Shown: one piece after another, positions 8,293-17,895 of the stretch
Position numbering within the stretch: the stretch's first letter is position 1
Layout: every line of letters begins with the position of its first letter
Assembly: GCA_015069615.1 (NCBI GenBank)
Contig: SVIF01000006.1
Location: 1 to 64,000 of the forward strand
Reading direction: 5' to 3'
Source of the DNA: Clostridiales bacterium
GTDB lineage: Bacteria > Bacillota > Clostridia > Christensenellales > Borkfalkiaceae
DNA length: 64,000 bases
Notes under the pieces: generated by a model
Database searches by the model: none
Seen by the model: only the letters and a program-made list of their open reading frames with translations
What the model was told of the DNA's origin: nothing
Translations under genes and position numbers: made by a program

Positions 8293-10131
8293 ATGAAAAA
8301 GCAAAAAACGGCAAAAAAGACCAGTATTGGCGGTCAGGCTGTGTTGGAAGGGGTAATGATGCGCGGCAAGCATTCTATGGCAACCGCCGTAAGGGACCAG
8401 GACGGAATTATCCGCATGGAAACCGAGCGCTTAATCCCAACCGAAAAAAAGCCCTTACTTTTCCGAATTCCTATTTTACGCGGATGCATCAACTTTTTTG
8501 CTTCTCTTGTCAGCGGTACGAAAGTTTTGCTCCGTTCTGCCGAAGTGTTTGGTGAATCCGAACCTTCGCGCTTTGAAAAATGGTTGAGTGAAAAGTGTAA
8601 AATAAATTTAATGAGCGTTGTAATGACGCTTAGTGTGATTATCGGCCTTGCGTTATCGTTAGGTCTTTTCGTGTTTTTGCCACAATTCTTATACGAAATT
8701 GCCATAAAGCCCTTATTCCGTGCCGCTTTTGGTGTGGAAAGTATATGGATTCAAACGATATCCGAAGGCTTGCTTAGAATTGCTATTTTTATCGGATATA
8801 TTTTGTTAACTTCCTTGCTTTCGGATATTCGCCGTACGTATTGTTATCACGGCGCCGAACATAAAACGATTTCTTGCTACGAAAAGGGGCTAGATTTAAC
8901 AGTAGAAAACGTGCGTACGTGTACTCGCGTGCACAATCGTTGTGGTACAACCTTTATGTTTTTCGTTATGATGATAAGCATTTTGGTTGTTGCCGTAGTT
9001 CGTTCGGTAATAGAACCTATTTTTCCAACCGTTGGAGTGGATGGGTTTACCTTAAATAAGCTATGGCAATTCTTAATCCGTATCGGTTGTATTCCGCTTA
9101 CCGCAGGGCTTTCGTATGAACTTTTAAAAGCCCTTGCAAAAACTGATAACCCCATTTTTACTCCCTTAAAAGCACCAGGATTGCTTTTGCAAAGAATTAC
9201 TACAAAAGAACCTGACGATGGAATGATTGAAGTTGCAATCGCTGCATTTACCAAAGTGTTAGAAATGGATGAAGATGCATCCATTCCTACCGTAAAATTC
9301 GTTACGGCAAGAAAGTTTGGTGAATTTAAGGAAGAACAAACTAAAATTCTTAAGGATGCCGGAGTTGATGAGCAAGCAGACGTTGACTGGATTTTCTGTG
9401 AAGTTTTGAACGTAAAAAGGGAAGAGTTGCAATCCTTTGACAAAGACCGATTGCTTACCCCTTTGCAAATTGAAAACATTACCGCCCTTATCAACGAACG
9501 CGCTACGGGGAAACCTCTTGCCTACGTCTTAGGAAATGCAAATTTTTACGGTTACACCGTAAAAGTGGATGAAAGGGTTTTAATTCCTCGTCCAGAAACC
9601 GAACTATTAACCGAACGCGTGATTGCAGAACTGAAAGAGGGGGATACCGTTTTAGATTTGTGTACGGGAAGTGGTGCAATCGCTATAACCCTTGCAAAAA
9701 ACACCAAAGCAATCGTTTTCGCTTCGGATATTTCCGAAGACGCGTTAACCCTTGCTAAGGAAAACGCGGCAAATTCAGGCGCGGAAATCACCTTTATTCA
9801 AAGTGATTTGTTTCATGAACTTAATCAAAAATTTAACGTAATCGTTTCTAACCCGCCCTATATTCCTTCGGCGGAAATTGAAACCTTGGAAAGAGAAGTA
9901 AAAGATCACGAACCGCGTTTAGCCCTTGACGGCGGTGAAGACGGTTTGGATTACTACCGCGAAATTGCGAAAACCGCGCGCAAATTCTTGGAAACGGAAG
10001 GCGTTCTGTTCTTGGAAATCGGCATTAATCAAGCCGAAGCGGTGGAAGATCTTCTCAAAAAGCATTACGAAGTTACCATATATCCCGATTATCAAGGAAT
10101 TTTACGTATGGTACGGGCGGTGCGTAAATGA
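8293..10131 (+). CDS. prmC: Fusion of DUF1385 (YqhQ-like) membrane protein and PrmC release-factor methyltransferase
   Basis: One 612-residue frame holds two proteins that are usually separate. Residues about 10-310 are a DUF1385/YqhQ protein ([13 protein letters not shown], several membrane helices, [19 protein letters not shown]). Residues about 335-610 are PrmC: N-terminal helical domain, then a SAM-binding fold ([11 protein letters not shown]) and the catalytic NPPY at about 520-523. PrmC N5-methylates the glutamine of the GGQ motif in release factors. The next gene, prfA, overlaps it by 4 bases and encodes that substrate. The fusion would tether the methyltransferase to the membrane. A sequencing frameshift is not the cause, since both parts are joined in frame without a stop. 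Confidence 0.93.
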   Translation: MKKQKTAKKTSIGGQAVLEGVMMRGKHSMATAVRDQDGIIRMETERLIPTEKKPLLFRIPILRGCINFFASLVSGTKVLLRSAEVFGESEPSRFEKWLSEKCKINLMSVVMTLSVIIGLALSLGLFVFLPQFLYEIAIKPLFRAAFGVESIWIQTISEGLLRIAIFIGYILLTSLLSDIRRTYCYHGAEHKTISCYEKGLDLTVENVRTCTRVHNRCGTTFMFFVMMISILVVAVVRSVIEPIFPTVGVDGFTLNKLWQFLIRIGCIPLTAGLSYELLKALAKTDNPIFTPLKAPGLLLQRITTKEPDDGMIEVAIAAFTKVLEMDEDASIPTVKFVTARKFGEFKEEQTKILKDAGVDEQADVDWIFCEVLNVKREELQSFDKDRLLTPLQIENITALINERATGKPLAYVLGNANFYGYTVKVDERVLIPRPETELLTERVIAELKEGDTVLDLCTGSGAIAITLAKNTKAIVFASDISEDALTLAKENAANSGAEITFIQSDLFHELNQKFNVIVSNPPYIPSAEIETLEREVKDHEPRLALDGGEDGLDYYREIAKTARKFLETEGVLFLEIGINQAEAVEDLLKKHYEVTIYPDYQGILRMVRAVRK

Positions 10132-11201
10132 TGACGGATAAGTTAGATGCAATTCTTGCGCGCTTTAACGAATTAACCGAATCCATTTCGGATCCCGCAG
10201 TTATTGCTAACAGCGAACTGTGGCAAAAGCAGGTAAAAGAGCGCGCGGAAATTGAAGAAGTTGCCGAAAAGTACAATGAATATAAACGCGTTGATTTAGA
10301 GCGCGAAGATTCCGAAACCGCTATGCAAACCGAAACGGACGCGGAAATGAAAGCGCTTTTCACCGAAGAATTTTATAATTGCAAAAAACGGTTAGAGGAA
10401 ATTGAAGAAGAACTGAAAATACTTCTTCTTCCTAAGGATCCTAACGACGATAAAAGCATTATTATGGAAATTCGTCCGGGTGCCGGCGGGGATGAAGCGG
10501 GGTTGTTTGCCTACGATTTATATAAAATGTATCTTCGCTACGCAGAAAGTAAACGCTGGAAAACCGAAGATATTGATTGCGCTTTTACCGAAGCCGGTGG
10601 CGTAAAGGAAGCCGTGTTCAGCATTATGGGTAAGGGTGTTTACAGCCACTTAAAATATGAAAGTGGCGTACACCGTGTACAGCGCGTTCCCGAAACCGAA
10701 TCCCAAGGCAGGGTGCATACGTCTACCGTTACGGTGGCGGTTTTGCCCGAAGTGGAAGATATTCAAGTTGAAATCAACGAAAAAGACTTGAAAATTGATA
10801 CCTATCGCAGTGGGGGTGCGGGCGGTCAGCACGTAAATAAAACCGAATCCAGTATTCGCATAACCCACCTTCCCACTGGTATCGTGGTTACCTGTCAGGA
10901 CGAGCGTTCGCAAATAAAAAACCGCGAAAAAGCCATGAAAGTATTAAAAAGCCGTTTGTACGACCATTACAGCGGTGCTTACGAAAAGGAATACGCCGAA
11001 AACCGCAAAGGGCAAATCGGTACGGGGGATCGCTCCGAACGCATCCGCACCTACAATTTTCCCCAAGGTAGGGTAACCGATCACCGCATCGGACTAACGC
11101 TGTATTCCTTAGATAAATTTATGATGGGCGAAATCACGGAAATGACCGAAGCCCTAGCCATTGCGGACCGCAACGCAAAACTTGCGGGTGAAGAAAATTA
11201 A
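10128..11201 (+). CDS. prfA: Peptide chain release factor 1
   Basis: Recognises UAA/UAG and triggers peptide release on the ribosome. It has 357 residues. The GGQ motif (about 232-234, in [13 protein letters not shown]) contacts the peptidyl-transferase centre. The codon-recognition tripeptide is PET in [10 protein letters not shown], fitting the PxT form of RF1 rather than the SPF of RF2. The start codon overlaps the end of the upstream PrmC fusion, indicating translational coupling between the enzyme and its substrate. Confidence 0.96.
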   Translation: MMTDKLDAILARFNELTESISDPAVIANSELWQKQVKERAEIEEVAEKYNEYKRVDLEREDSETAMQTETDAEMKALFTEEFYNCKKRLEEIEEELKILLLPKDPNDDKSIIMEIRPGAGGDEAGLFAYDLYKMYLRYAESKRWKTEDIDCAFTEAGGVKEAVFSIMGKGVYSHLKYESGVHRVQRVPETESQGRVHTSTVTVAVLPEVEDIQVEINEKDLKIDTYRSGGAGGQHVNKTESSIRITHLPTGIVVTCQDERSQIKNREKAMKVLKSRLYDHYSGAYEKEYAENRKGQIGTGDRSERIRTYNFPQGRVTDHRIGLTLYSLDKFMMGEITEMTEALAIADRNAKLAGEEN

Positions 11202-11259
11202 CGTTTACCGCTTATTGCATAAGCGGATAAGCCGAAAGAAGATCGGCAAGGAGAAAGAT

Positions 11260-12459
11260 ATGAGAATTACCAAACGTGCAGCAGCAATTTCCCCCTCTTT
11301 AACTTTGGAAATTACGGCTAAGGCAAAAAAACTAAAACAACAAGGCGTGTCCGTCGTTTCTTTCGGTGCGGGCGAACCCGATTTTAATACCCCCGCCCCC
11401 ATTATGGAAGCGGCAAAGCACGCGATGGACGCAGGATATACCAAGTATACCCCCGCCTCCGGTTCGGAAGAACTGAAAAAAGCGGTTTGCGATAAGTTGT
11501 TAAAGGAAAACGGCCTTTCCTACGAACCTTCCCAAATTATCGTTTCTTGCGGTGCAAAGCATTCCCTTTACAACGCGATGCAAGCCTTGATTGAAGAAGG
11601 GGACGAAGTAATTCTTCCTTCGCCTTTCTGGCTTACCTATCCCGAACTCGTTCGTTTGTGCGGTGGGGAAGTGGTTTATGTGGAAACCAAAGCGGAAAAC
11701 GCGTTCAAAATGACCGCAAAGGATTTTGAAAAGGCTATCACGTCTCACACTAAGGCGCTTATCTTAAACTCGCCGAACAATCCTACGGGTGCCGTTTACA
11801 CGAAAGAAGAACTTTTCGCGATTGCAGAAGTAGCCGTAAAACACGGTATCTTCGTAATTTCGGATGAAATTTACGAAAAGTTGGTTTACGAAGGCACTCA
11901 GCACGTTTCTATCGCTACGCATAGCGAAGCAATGAAAGATTTAACCGTGGTTATCAACGGTATGAGTAAGGCGTTTGCTATGACGGGTTGGCGTATCGGT
12001 TACCTTGCCGCTCCCAAGGACGTAGCAAAGGCGATTTCGGGTATTCAAAGCCACGAAACCAGCAACCCTTGTTCAATTGCTCAAGCAGCGTCCGTTGTTG
12101 CCCTTACGGAAGACGACGGCTCCTTAGCTACCATGCAACAAGCGTTTGCGGAACGCCGTAAATTTGCGGTTGCGCGTATTCAAGAAATGCAAAACGTAAC
12201 TTGTGTTGTTCCCGAAGGCGCGTTCTATATTATGGTAAACGTTTCCGCTTGTTACGGGAAGAAATTCGGTGAAACAGAAATTACTGGCTCGGTATCCTTT
12301 GCAAGTGCTCTTTTAAACCGCGGCGTTGCGGTAATTCCCGGCGCGGCGTTCGGTGCGGATGATTACGTTCGTCTTTCTTACGCAATCAGTAAGGAAGAAA
12401 TTGCCGAAGGTTTAAATCGTTTGGAATCCTTTATTCAAGAGGTTATCAACAATGGCTAA
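11260..12459 (+). CDS. Class I/II pyridoxal-phosphate aminotransferase (aspartate aminotransferase type)
   Basis: A 399-residue fold-type I aminotransferase, most like the AspB/AspAT-Ib branch (aspartate + 2-oxoglutarate to oxaloacetate + glutamate). Visible residues are FGAGEPDFNTP at the N-terminus, NSPNNPTG for cofactor binding, SDEIYEKLVYEG, and the Schiff-base lysine in GMSKAFAMTGWRIGY, with the Arg of WRIGY near it. ATG 11260 has AAGGAG upstream. It overlaps the next gene, a citrate/isopropylmalate synthase-like enzyme, by 8 bases, which would link oxaloacetate made here to carbon chain synthesis. Exact amino donor is an inference. Confidence 0.85.
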   Translation: MRITKRAAAISPSLTLEITAKAKKLKQQGVSVVSFGAGEPDFNTPAPIMEAAKHAMDAGYTKYTPASGSEELKKAVCDKLLKENGLSYEPSQIIVSCGAKHSLYNAMQALIEEGDEVILPSPFWLTYPELVRLCGGEVVYVETKAENAFKMTAKDFEKAITSHTKALILNSPNNPTGAVYTKEELFAIAEVAVKHGIFVISDEIYEKLVYEGTQHVSIATHSEAMKDLTVVINGMSKAFAMTGWRIGYLAAPKDVAKAISGIQSHETSNPCSIAQAASVVALTEDDGSLATMQQAFAERRKFAVARIQEMQNVTCVVPEGAFYIMVNVSACYGKKFGETEITGSVSFASALLNRGVAVIPGAAFGADDYVRLSYAISKEEIAEGLNRLESFIQEVINNG

Positions 12460-13861
12460 ATACAAAGAAGGGTTGTTTTTTAACGAAAATCTCAACCTGT
12501 TAGAAGAAGAACGGTACGCGTACCGCTTGCAAGACGTAGCGGAACCCGAATTGTACCGTAATACCTTTAATTACGACGAAATTCCCAAAACGGTGTTTAA
12601 CCACCGCCACGTTCCCATGGATATGCCCAAGGATATTTGGATTACGGATACAACCTTTCGTGATGGGCAACAATCCACCAGTCCCTTTACCGTTGAACAA
12701 ATAAAGCATATTTATGCTTTAATGTCCCGTTTAGGTGGAGAAAAAGGGATTATCCGCCAAAGCGAATTCTTTATTTACAGTGAAAAAGATCAACGCGCCG
12801 CCCGCGAGTGTATGGAAATGGGTTTAAAATTCCCTGAAGTTACCAGTTGGATTCGCGCCAATGAAAAGGACTTTGCGCTCGTTAAAGAAATGGGTGTAAG
12901 GGAAACGGGTATTTTGGTTAGTTGTTCGGACTACCACATCTTTAAAAAGATGAATTTAACTCGTGCGCAAGCAATGGATAAATACTTAGGTATCGTAAAA
13001 TCCGCCCTTTCGGCAGGAATCGTTCCCCGTTGCCACTTTGAAGATATCACTCGTGCCGATTTCTACGGGTTCGTCGTTCCGTTTGCAACCGAGCTTATGA
13101 AGCTTGGCAAGGAAGCCAACGTGCCTATCAAGATTCGCGCGTGCGATACGCTTGGCTTTGGTGTTTCCTATCCGGGTACGTCTTTGCCCCGCAGCGTTCA
13201 AGGTATTATTTACGGTTTAAAAAAATATGCGAAAGTTCCTTCCGAACAGTTGGAATGGCACGGTCATAACGACTTTTATAAAGTGGTTACCAACGCGGCA
13301 ACCGCATGGCTTTACGGCTGTAGTGCGGTAAACTGCGCCCTTCTTGGTATCGGTGAACGTACGGGGAATTGCCCCTTAGAAGCAATGGCAATTGAATATG
13401 CTTCTCTACGTGGCACAACGGACGGCATGGATTTAACCGCAATCACCGAAATTGCAGAATATTTTGAAAAAGAAATGCAAATTGCCATCGCGCCTACCAC
13501 CCCCTTTATCGGTAGAGCGTTTAACGCTACCAAGGCGGGGATTCACGCGGACGGCATTTTGAAAGACGAAGAAATTTACAATATTTTCAACACCCAAAAA
13601 CTTCTTAACCGCCCCATGCACGTATATATCAACCAAGCCAGTGGTCTTGCAGGCCTTGCTTACTGGGTAAACGATTATTACGGACTTCCCGAAGGGCAAA
13701 AAATTGACAAGCGTGATCCGTTAATTTTGGCGCTGAAAGAATACGTGGATAAAGAATACGCAAACGGCAGAAACAGCGTTATGGGGGACGACGAATTGGA
13801 TACCTTCGTTCGCTTGATTGATGCTAAGCGTCATAAACTGATGTATATCCGTATGCAATAA
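12452..13861 (+). CDS. DRE-TIM metallolyase, probable (Re)-citrate synthase
   Basis: A 469-residue Claisen-condensing enzyme of the isopropylmalate/homocitrate synthase superfamily. The TDTTFRDGQQ start of the barrel carries the catalytic Arg and metal-binding Asp. HGHND supplies the His pair, and CDTLGFG and GERTGN line the active site. It lacks the long LeuA regulatory C-terminal domain. The extra N-terminal 60 residues and motifs such as GGEKGIIRQSEFF resemble, from memory, the clostridial proteins shown to be (Re)-citrate synthases; homocitrate synthase or a LeuA-like role remains possible. It is coupled to an aspartate aminotransferase, which could supply oxaloacetate, so citrate and hence glutamate synthesis is the best guess. 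Confidence 0.65.
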   Translation: MAKYKEGLFFNENLNLLEEERYAYRLQDVAEPELYRNTFNYDEIPKTVFNHRHVPMDMPKDIWITDTTFRDGQQSTSPFTVEQIKHIYALMSRLGGEKGIIRQSEFFIYSEKDQRAARECMEMGLKFPEVTSWIRANEKDFALVKEMGVRETGILVSCSDYHIFKKMNLTRAQAMDKYLGIVKSALSAGIVPRCHFEDITRADFYGFVVPFATELMKLGKEANVPIKIRACDTLGFGVSYPGTSLPRSVQGIIYGLKKYAKVPSEQLEWHGHNDFYKVVTNAATAWLYGCSAVNCALLGIGERTGNCPLEAMAIEYASLRGTTDGMDLTAITEIAEYFEKEMQIAIAPTTPFIGRAFNATKAGIHADGILKDEEIYNIFNTQKLLNRPMHVYINQASGLAGLAYWVNDYYGLPEGQKIDKRDPLILALKEYVDKEYANGRNSVMGDDELDTFVRLIDAKRHKLMYIRMQ

Positions 13862-13936
13862 AGTGGCTTTTTGGCATTTTAACTACCATTTAACAAATAA
13901 TTTTGTAAAAATTAGGAAAAAAATTCAAAAAAGTAC

Positions 13937-13965
13937 TTGAAAAAATTCTAGCGATAGGTTACAAT
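13937..13965 (+). promoter_or_regulatory. Sigma-A promoter before the P-loop gene
   Basis: TTGAAA (13937-13942), 17-base spacer, TACAAT (13960-13965). It is followed by AAAGGAGG 10 bases before ATG 13996. Confidence 0.8.
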
Positions 13966-13995
13966 ATAGGCAAGACAAAAGGAGGTTTGGTTATT

Positions 13996-14406
13996 ATGAT
14001 TAAAACTATTTGCGGATTAAAAGGCTCTGGTAAAACCAAACGTATTATTATGCAAGCGAATAACGACGCGGCTGTAGCTACTGGCAACGTTGTTTTTATT
14101 ACGGACACCAAGCGTTATATGTACGATTTAGTGCGTAAAGTTCGTTTTGTGGACGTAAAAGATTTTGGTATTTCTTCGCAAGAAGGGCTTCTTAGCTTTG
14201 TGAAAGGCATTGTAGCAGGGAATTCGGATACGCAGTACGTATTTATTGACGGTGCTGCCCGTATCACGGGTACCGAACCTGGTGCTATGGCGGACTTCTA
14301 TAAGGAACTGGAAATGATGCGTGGCGATTTCGGCTTAAACTTCATTTTAACGGTTAGCTTGGCGGAAGAAGACCTTCCTGAATTTATCAAAAAACACGAA
14401 ATTTAA
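13996..14406 (+). CDS. Small P-loop NTPase-like protein of unknown function
   Basis: A 136-residue soluble protein starting almost at its Walker A motif, GLKGSGKT (residues about 6-13). A Walker B-like strand, YVFIDGAARI, lies near residue 86. The fold looks like a minimal P-loop ATPase; similar clostridial proteins are often labelled PilT-like, but no secretion or pilus gene is nearby. A TTG at 13987 is in frame but sits on the AAAGGAGG ribosome site, so ATG 13996 is chosen. It has its own strong promoter and lies upstream of thrC. I do not know its function. Confidence 0.7.
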   Translation: MIKTICGLKGSGKTKRIIMQANNDAAVATGNVVFITDTKRYMYDLVRKVRFVDVKDFGISSQEGLLSFVKGIVAGNSDTQYVFIDGAARITGTEPGAMADFYKELEMMRGDFGLNFILTVSLAEEDLPEFIKKHEI

Positions 14407-14439
14407 AATTTACTTTAAACATTTTTTGCAGGAGTTTTT

Positions 14440-15921
14440 ATGAGATTTATTAGCACGCGCAATACGCAAAAAATTGTCAGTGCGAGCGAAGCGATTTCTC
14501 ACGGAATATCTGAAGACGGCGGGCTGTTTGTGCCTGCCGATTTTCCGTTATTAGGGGAACAGGATTTTATCGCGCTTTGCGGTATGGATTACGCCGAACG
14601 CGCAGCGTTCGTACTTTCCAAGTACTTGACGGACTATGATTACGAAAGATTAAAAGCGGCTTGTGAAGCAGCGTATTCTAAGTTTGAAGAAAACGACGCA
14701 GCACCCTTAATGTGCATAGATGAAGGGCTTTACGTTTTGGAACTTTTCCACGGTCCTACGCTTGCGTTTAAGGATATGGCGCTAACCCTTTTGCCCTTCC
14801 TTCTTCGCGAAGGCTGTAATAATCTCGGCATCAAGGAAAAGGTTCTTATTTTGGTTGCCACCAGCGGTGATACGGGGAAAGCGGCGTTAGAAGGCTTTAA
14901 AGATGCGGAAGGTATCAAAATTATGGTTTTCTATCCTTCCGAAGGCGTATCGGATATGCAAAAACTGCAAATGTGTACGCAAGAAGGGGAAAACGTTTCT
15001 GTAGTTGCCGTAAAAGGGAATTTTGACGATTGTCAATCCGCAGTTAAAAGCATTTTAAATAATGAAAACTGTATTGAGAATTTAAAAAAGCAAGGTTACA
15101 TATTCTCTTCAGCAAACTCCATCAACTTCGGTCGTTTAGCACCTCAAATTGCTTACTATTTCTCTGCATACTGCGATTTAGTCAACGCAGAAGAAATTGA
15201 GCTTGGCGATAAAGTAAACTTTGTGGTTCCCACCGGCAACTTTGGGAATATTCTTGCCGCATATTATGCAAAAAAAATGGGGCTTCCCGTTGGTAAATTG
15301 CTTTGTGCTTCCAACAAGAATAACATTTTAACCGATTTCTTCCAAACGGGCGTATACGATACTAATCGTGAATTCTATAAAACTACTTCGCCTTCTATGG
15401 ATATTTTAATTTCCAGCAACTTGGAACGTCTTTTGTTTGAACTGTTTGATCGCGATTCGGATAAAACAGCGGAAGAAATGCGTAAACTGAAAGAAGAAGG
15501 GAAGTATTCTATTTCCAAAGAGCTTTTGGATAAATTAAACGTAGAATTCTACGGCGGGTTCTGTGAAGAAGATGAAAATGCGGAAACCGTTTCGTATTTC
15601 TATGATGAATACCATTATGCGCTGGATACTCACACCGCAAATGCCGTTGCGGTTCTCAATCAATATCAGGCGGAAACCGAGGATATGACCCCTGTGGTCG
15701 TTGTTTCTACGGCAAGTCCTTACAAGTTTGCGGCAGACGTATTAAAGGCAATTTCGGGCAAGAAAGTGGAAGATGCGTTTAAAGCAGCCGCAAAACTGGA
15801 AGAATTAACTGCGGTTGAACTTCCCGAAGGGCTTGCAACGTTAAAACAAAAAACCGTTCGTTTTACGGACGTAAAAGAAAAGGATGAATTAATTGCAACC
15901 GTTCTTGCGTTTGCAGACTAA
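14440..15921 (+). CDS. thrC: Threonine synthase
   Basis: PLP enzyme converting O-phosphohomoserine to threonine, 493 residues, of the long form with an N-terminal ISTRN-type domain. The PLP lysine is in HGPTLAFKDMAL (about residue 110). VATSGDTGKAAL binds phosphate, and the PTGNFGNILAAYYAKKMGLP loop is characteristic. GCAGGAG precedes the ATG. A strong hairpin terminator follows. Aspartokinase (43.4 kb) belongs to the same pathway but is unlinked here. Confidence 0.94.
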   Translation: MRFISTRNTQKIVSASEAISHGISEDGGLFVPADFPLLGEQDFIALCGMDYAERAAFVLSKYLTDYDYERLKAACEAAYSKFEENDAAPLMCIDEGLYVLELFHGPTLAFKDMALTLLPFLLREGCNNLGIKEKVLILVATSGDTGKAALEGFKDAEGIKIMVFYPSEGVSDMQKLQMCTQEGENVSVVAVKGNFDDCQSAVKSILNNENCIENLKKQGYIFSSANSINFGRLAPQIAYYFSAYCDLVNAEEIELGDKVNFVVPTGNFGNILAAYYAKKMGLPVGKLLCASNKNNILTDFFQTGVYDTNREFYKTTSPSMDILISSNLERLLFELFDRDSDKTAEEMRKLKEEGKYSISKELLDKLNVEFYGGFCEEDENAETVSYFYDEYHYALDTHTANAVAVLNQYQAETEDMTPVVVVSTASPYKFAADVLKAISGKKVEDAFKAAAKLEELTAVELPEGLATLKQKTVRFTDVKEKDELIATVLAFAD

Positions 15922-15960
15922 TTTTAATTTTTATTTCACAAAGTCAATATAAAATGAAAG

Positions 15961-16000
15961 GAAGAAAATGAACGGTGTCCGTTGGTTTTCTTCTTGTTTT
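15961..16000 (+). terminator. Terminator after thrC
   Basis: Arms GAAGAAAA/TTTTCTTC and AACGG/CCGTT form one stem with a small TG/GG internal loop, followed by TTGTTTT. No tRNA-binding T-box sequence accompanies it, so it is read as a plain terminator before trpS. Confidence 0.85.
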
Positions 16001-16014
16001 AAGGAAAAACATTT

Positions 16015-17028
16015 ATGGAAACCCAAAACGAAAAGAAAATTTTGTTAAGTGCGGTTCAGCCTAGTGGCACGCCTACTTTAGGAAACTATATCGGCGCGCT
16101 TGCAAACTTTACGAAACTACAAAACGATTATAGCTGCATTTTCTCGGTAGCAGATTTGCACTCCATTACCGTTCCGCAAGACCCCGCGAAATTGCGCGCA
16201 AACACTTACGATTTGCTTGCGCTTTATCTTGCTTGTGGAATTGATCCCGAAAAGAGTATTTTGTTCAACCAATCGCACGTTTCCGCACACGCAGAACTTG
16301 CTTGGGTGTTAAATACCGTAACCTACGTTGGGGAATTAAACCGTATGACGCAGTTTAAGGCAAAATGTCAATCACATGCGGATAATATCAATATGGGCTT
16401 GATGGATTACCCCGTTTTAATGGCTGCGGATATTTTATTATATCAAACTGAACTGGTTCCCGTAGGTGCAGACCAAAAGCAACATTTGGAACTTGCCAGG
16501 GATTTAGCCCTTCGCTTCAACAACCGTTTTGGCGAAACTTTCCGCGTTCCCGAACCATATATTGCAAAAACGGGTGCACGCGTTATGAGTTTGGCTGAAC
16601 CCGATAAGAAAATGAGTAAGTCGGATGCAAACGTAAACGCGTTTATTTCAATGAACGACGATCCGGATGCCATTATGCGTAAATTTAAACGTGCTGTTAC
16701 GGATAGTGGCAGTGAAATTCGCTTTGGTCAGGATAAGCCGGGAATTTCTAACTTACTCACCATTTACGCAGTTTGTGCGGATACAACCGTAGAACAAGCC
16801 GAACTTGAATTTGCTGGTGCGGGCTATGGAACCTTTAAACAACGCGTTGGGGAAGCTGTTGTGGAAAAATTGCGTCCTATCCAAGAAAGAAAGCAAAAAA
16901 TTGCACAGGATAAAGCATATCTTACCAAAATTTTGGCAGAAGGCGCTTCCGCGGCAGAGCGTATTGCGTATAAAACATTGCGCAAAGTATATAAAAAAGT
17001 GGGATTTGTTCCCCGCGAAAGGATGTAA
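16015..17028 (+). CDS. trpS: Tryptophanyl-tRNA synthetase
   Basis: Class I synthetase charging tRNA-Trp, 337 residues. The HIGH-type motif is the variant PTLGNYIGA seen in TrpRS, and the KMSKS loop is intact (DKKMSKSDANVN, about residue 200). AAGGAAAAAC precedes the ATG. It leads a run of closely spaced genes with the DUF5685 unit 3 bases downstream. No T-box leader is visible, unlike many Gram-positive aminoacyl-tRNA synthetase genes. Confidence 0.94.
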   Translation: METQNEKKILLSAVQPSGTPTLGNYIGALANFTKLQNDYSCIFSVADLHSITVPQDPAKLRANTYDLLALYLACGIDPEKSILFNQSHVSAHAELAWVLNTVTYVGELNRMTQFKAKCQSHADNINMGLMDYPVLMAADILLYQTELVPVGADQKQHLELARDLALRFNNRFGETFRVPEPYIAKTGARVMSLAEPDKKMSKSDANVNAFISMNDDPDAIMRKFKRAVTDSGSEIRFGQDKPGISNLLTIYAVCADTTVEQAELEFAGAGYGTFKQRVGEAVVEKLRPIQERKQKIAQDKAYLTKILAEGASAAERIAYKTLRKVYKKVGFVPRERM

Positions 17029-17031
17029 TTC

Positions 17032-17895
17032 GTGTTCGGCTACGTAAAACCATACGAATACCATTGTTTTGTTAAGGATATCGTATTATATAAATCGCTA
17101 TACTGTGGCTTGTGTAAAAGTATTGGAAAAGGGTGTAATCAAATTGCTCGCTTTTCAGTTAGTTATGACGTAACTTTTCTTTCTGCACTTTTACATAATA
17201 CCGAAGGGTTAGATGTTAAAGTGGAAAAGCAGCATTGTTGTACTCACTGGTTCACTAAGCGCCCCGTAGCCCTTCCTGATGAACTTTCCGTAACCCTTGC
17301 TCAGTTAAACGTTTTGCTTGCCTATCGTAAGCTATTAGATGATAAATTAGATGAGAACAAGGGTGGATTTAAGCGTTCGGTGTTCCGTAAAGCTTATAAA
17401 AAAGCGAAGAAATCTCTTCCCGAAGTGGATTCTGTGATTAAGGAAGAGTATGCACGCTTAATAACAATGGAAGGTGAAAAGGAAACAAGCGTAGACAAGG
17501 TTGCAGATGCGTTTGGCGTTATGATGCGGCGTATTGTTTCTGTTTTACCTTTAAAAAATAAAAGCGATTCATTATTGGATTTTGCTTATTTTATCGGAAA
17601 GTGGATTTATTTGATTGATGCGCTGGATGATTTTGAAAAGGATGGAAAGAAAAACGTATATAACGTTTTCCGTTTATCATATCCTAATGCAAGAACTCAT
17701 CAGGAACTACAAATGCATGCCGGGGAGGAGTTAAAAACTATTTTTAGCACAACGGTTTTTGCTGCCCAAACTGCTTATAACGATTTAAAATTTTATTTTA
17801 ACCACGATTTACTGGATAATATCGTTTTTCGCGGAATCCCGCGGGAAACGGAACGAATTATATTGAAAGGAGAGAATAATGAAAAATCCTTATGA
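17032..17895 (+). CDS. DUF5685 family protein
   Basis: A 287-residue protein starting with GTG (GAAAGGATG upstream). The N-terminus has the family signature YKSLYCGLCKSIGKGC followed by SYDVTFLSALLH, with a further HCC cysteine pair, so metal binding is possible. The rest is helical. DALDDFEKD near residue 200 resembles the DDxxD metal/diphosphate motif of all-alpha prenyl synthases, but no enzyme assignment is justified. It overlaps the J-like protein by 17 bases, and this pairing is, to my knowledge, recurrent in Clostridia. Function unknown. Confidence 0.8.
   Translation: MFGYVKPYEYHCFVKDIVLYKSLYCGLCKSIGKGCNQIARFSVSYDVTFLSALLHNTEGLDVKVEKQHCCTHWFTKRPVALPDELSVTLAQLNVLLAYRKLLDDKLDENKGGFKRSVFRKAYKKAKKSLPEVDSVIKEEYARLITMEGEKETSVDKVADAFGVMMRRIVSVLPLKNKSDSLLDFAYFIGKWIYLIDALDDFEKDGKKNVYNVFRLSYPNARTHQELQMHAGEELKTIFSTTVFAAQTAYNDLKFYFNHDLLDNIVFRGIPRETERIILKGENNEKSL

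Noticed and set aside
15922-16014. Possible T-box leader before trpS
   Set aside because: The only structure is a simple hairpin with a T-run that follows thrC; the conserved T-box core sequence and the specifier stem are absent, and the space is under 100 bases.
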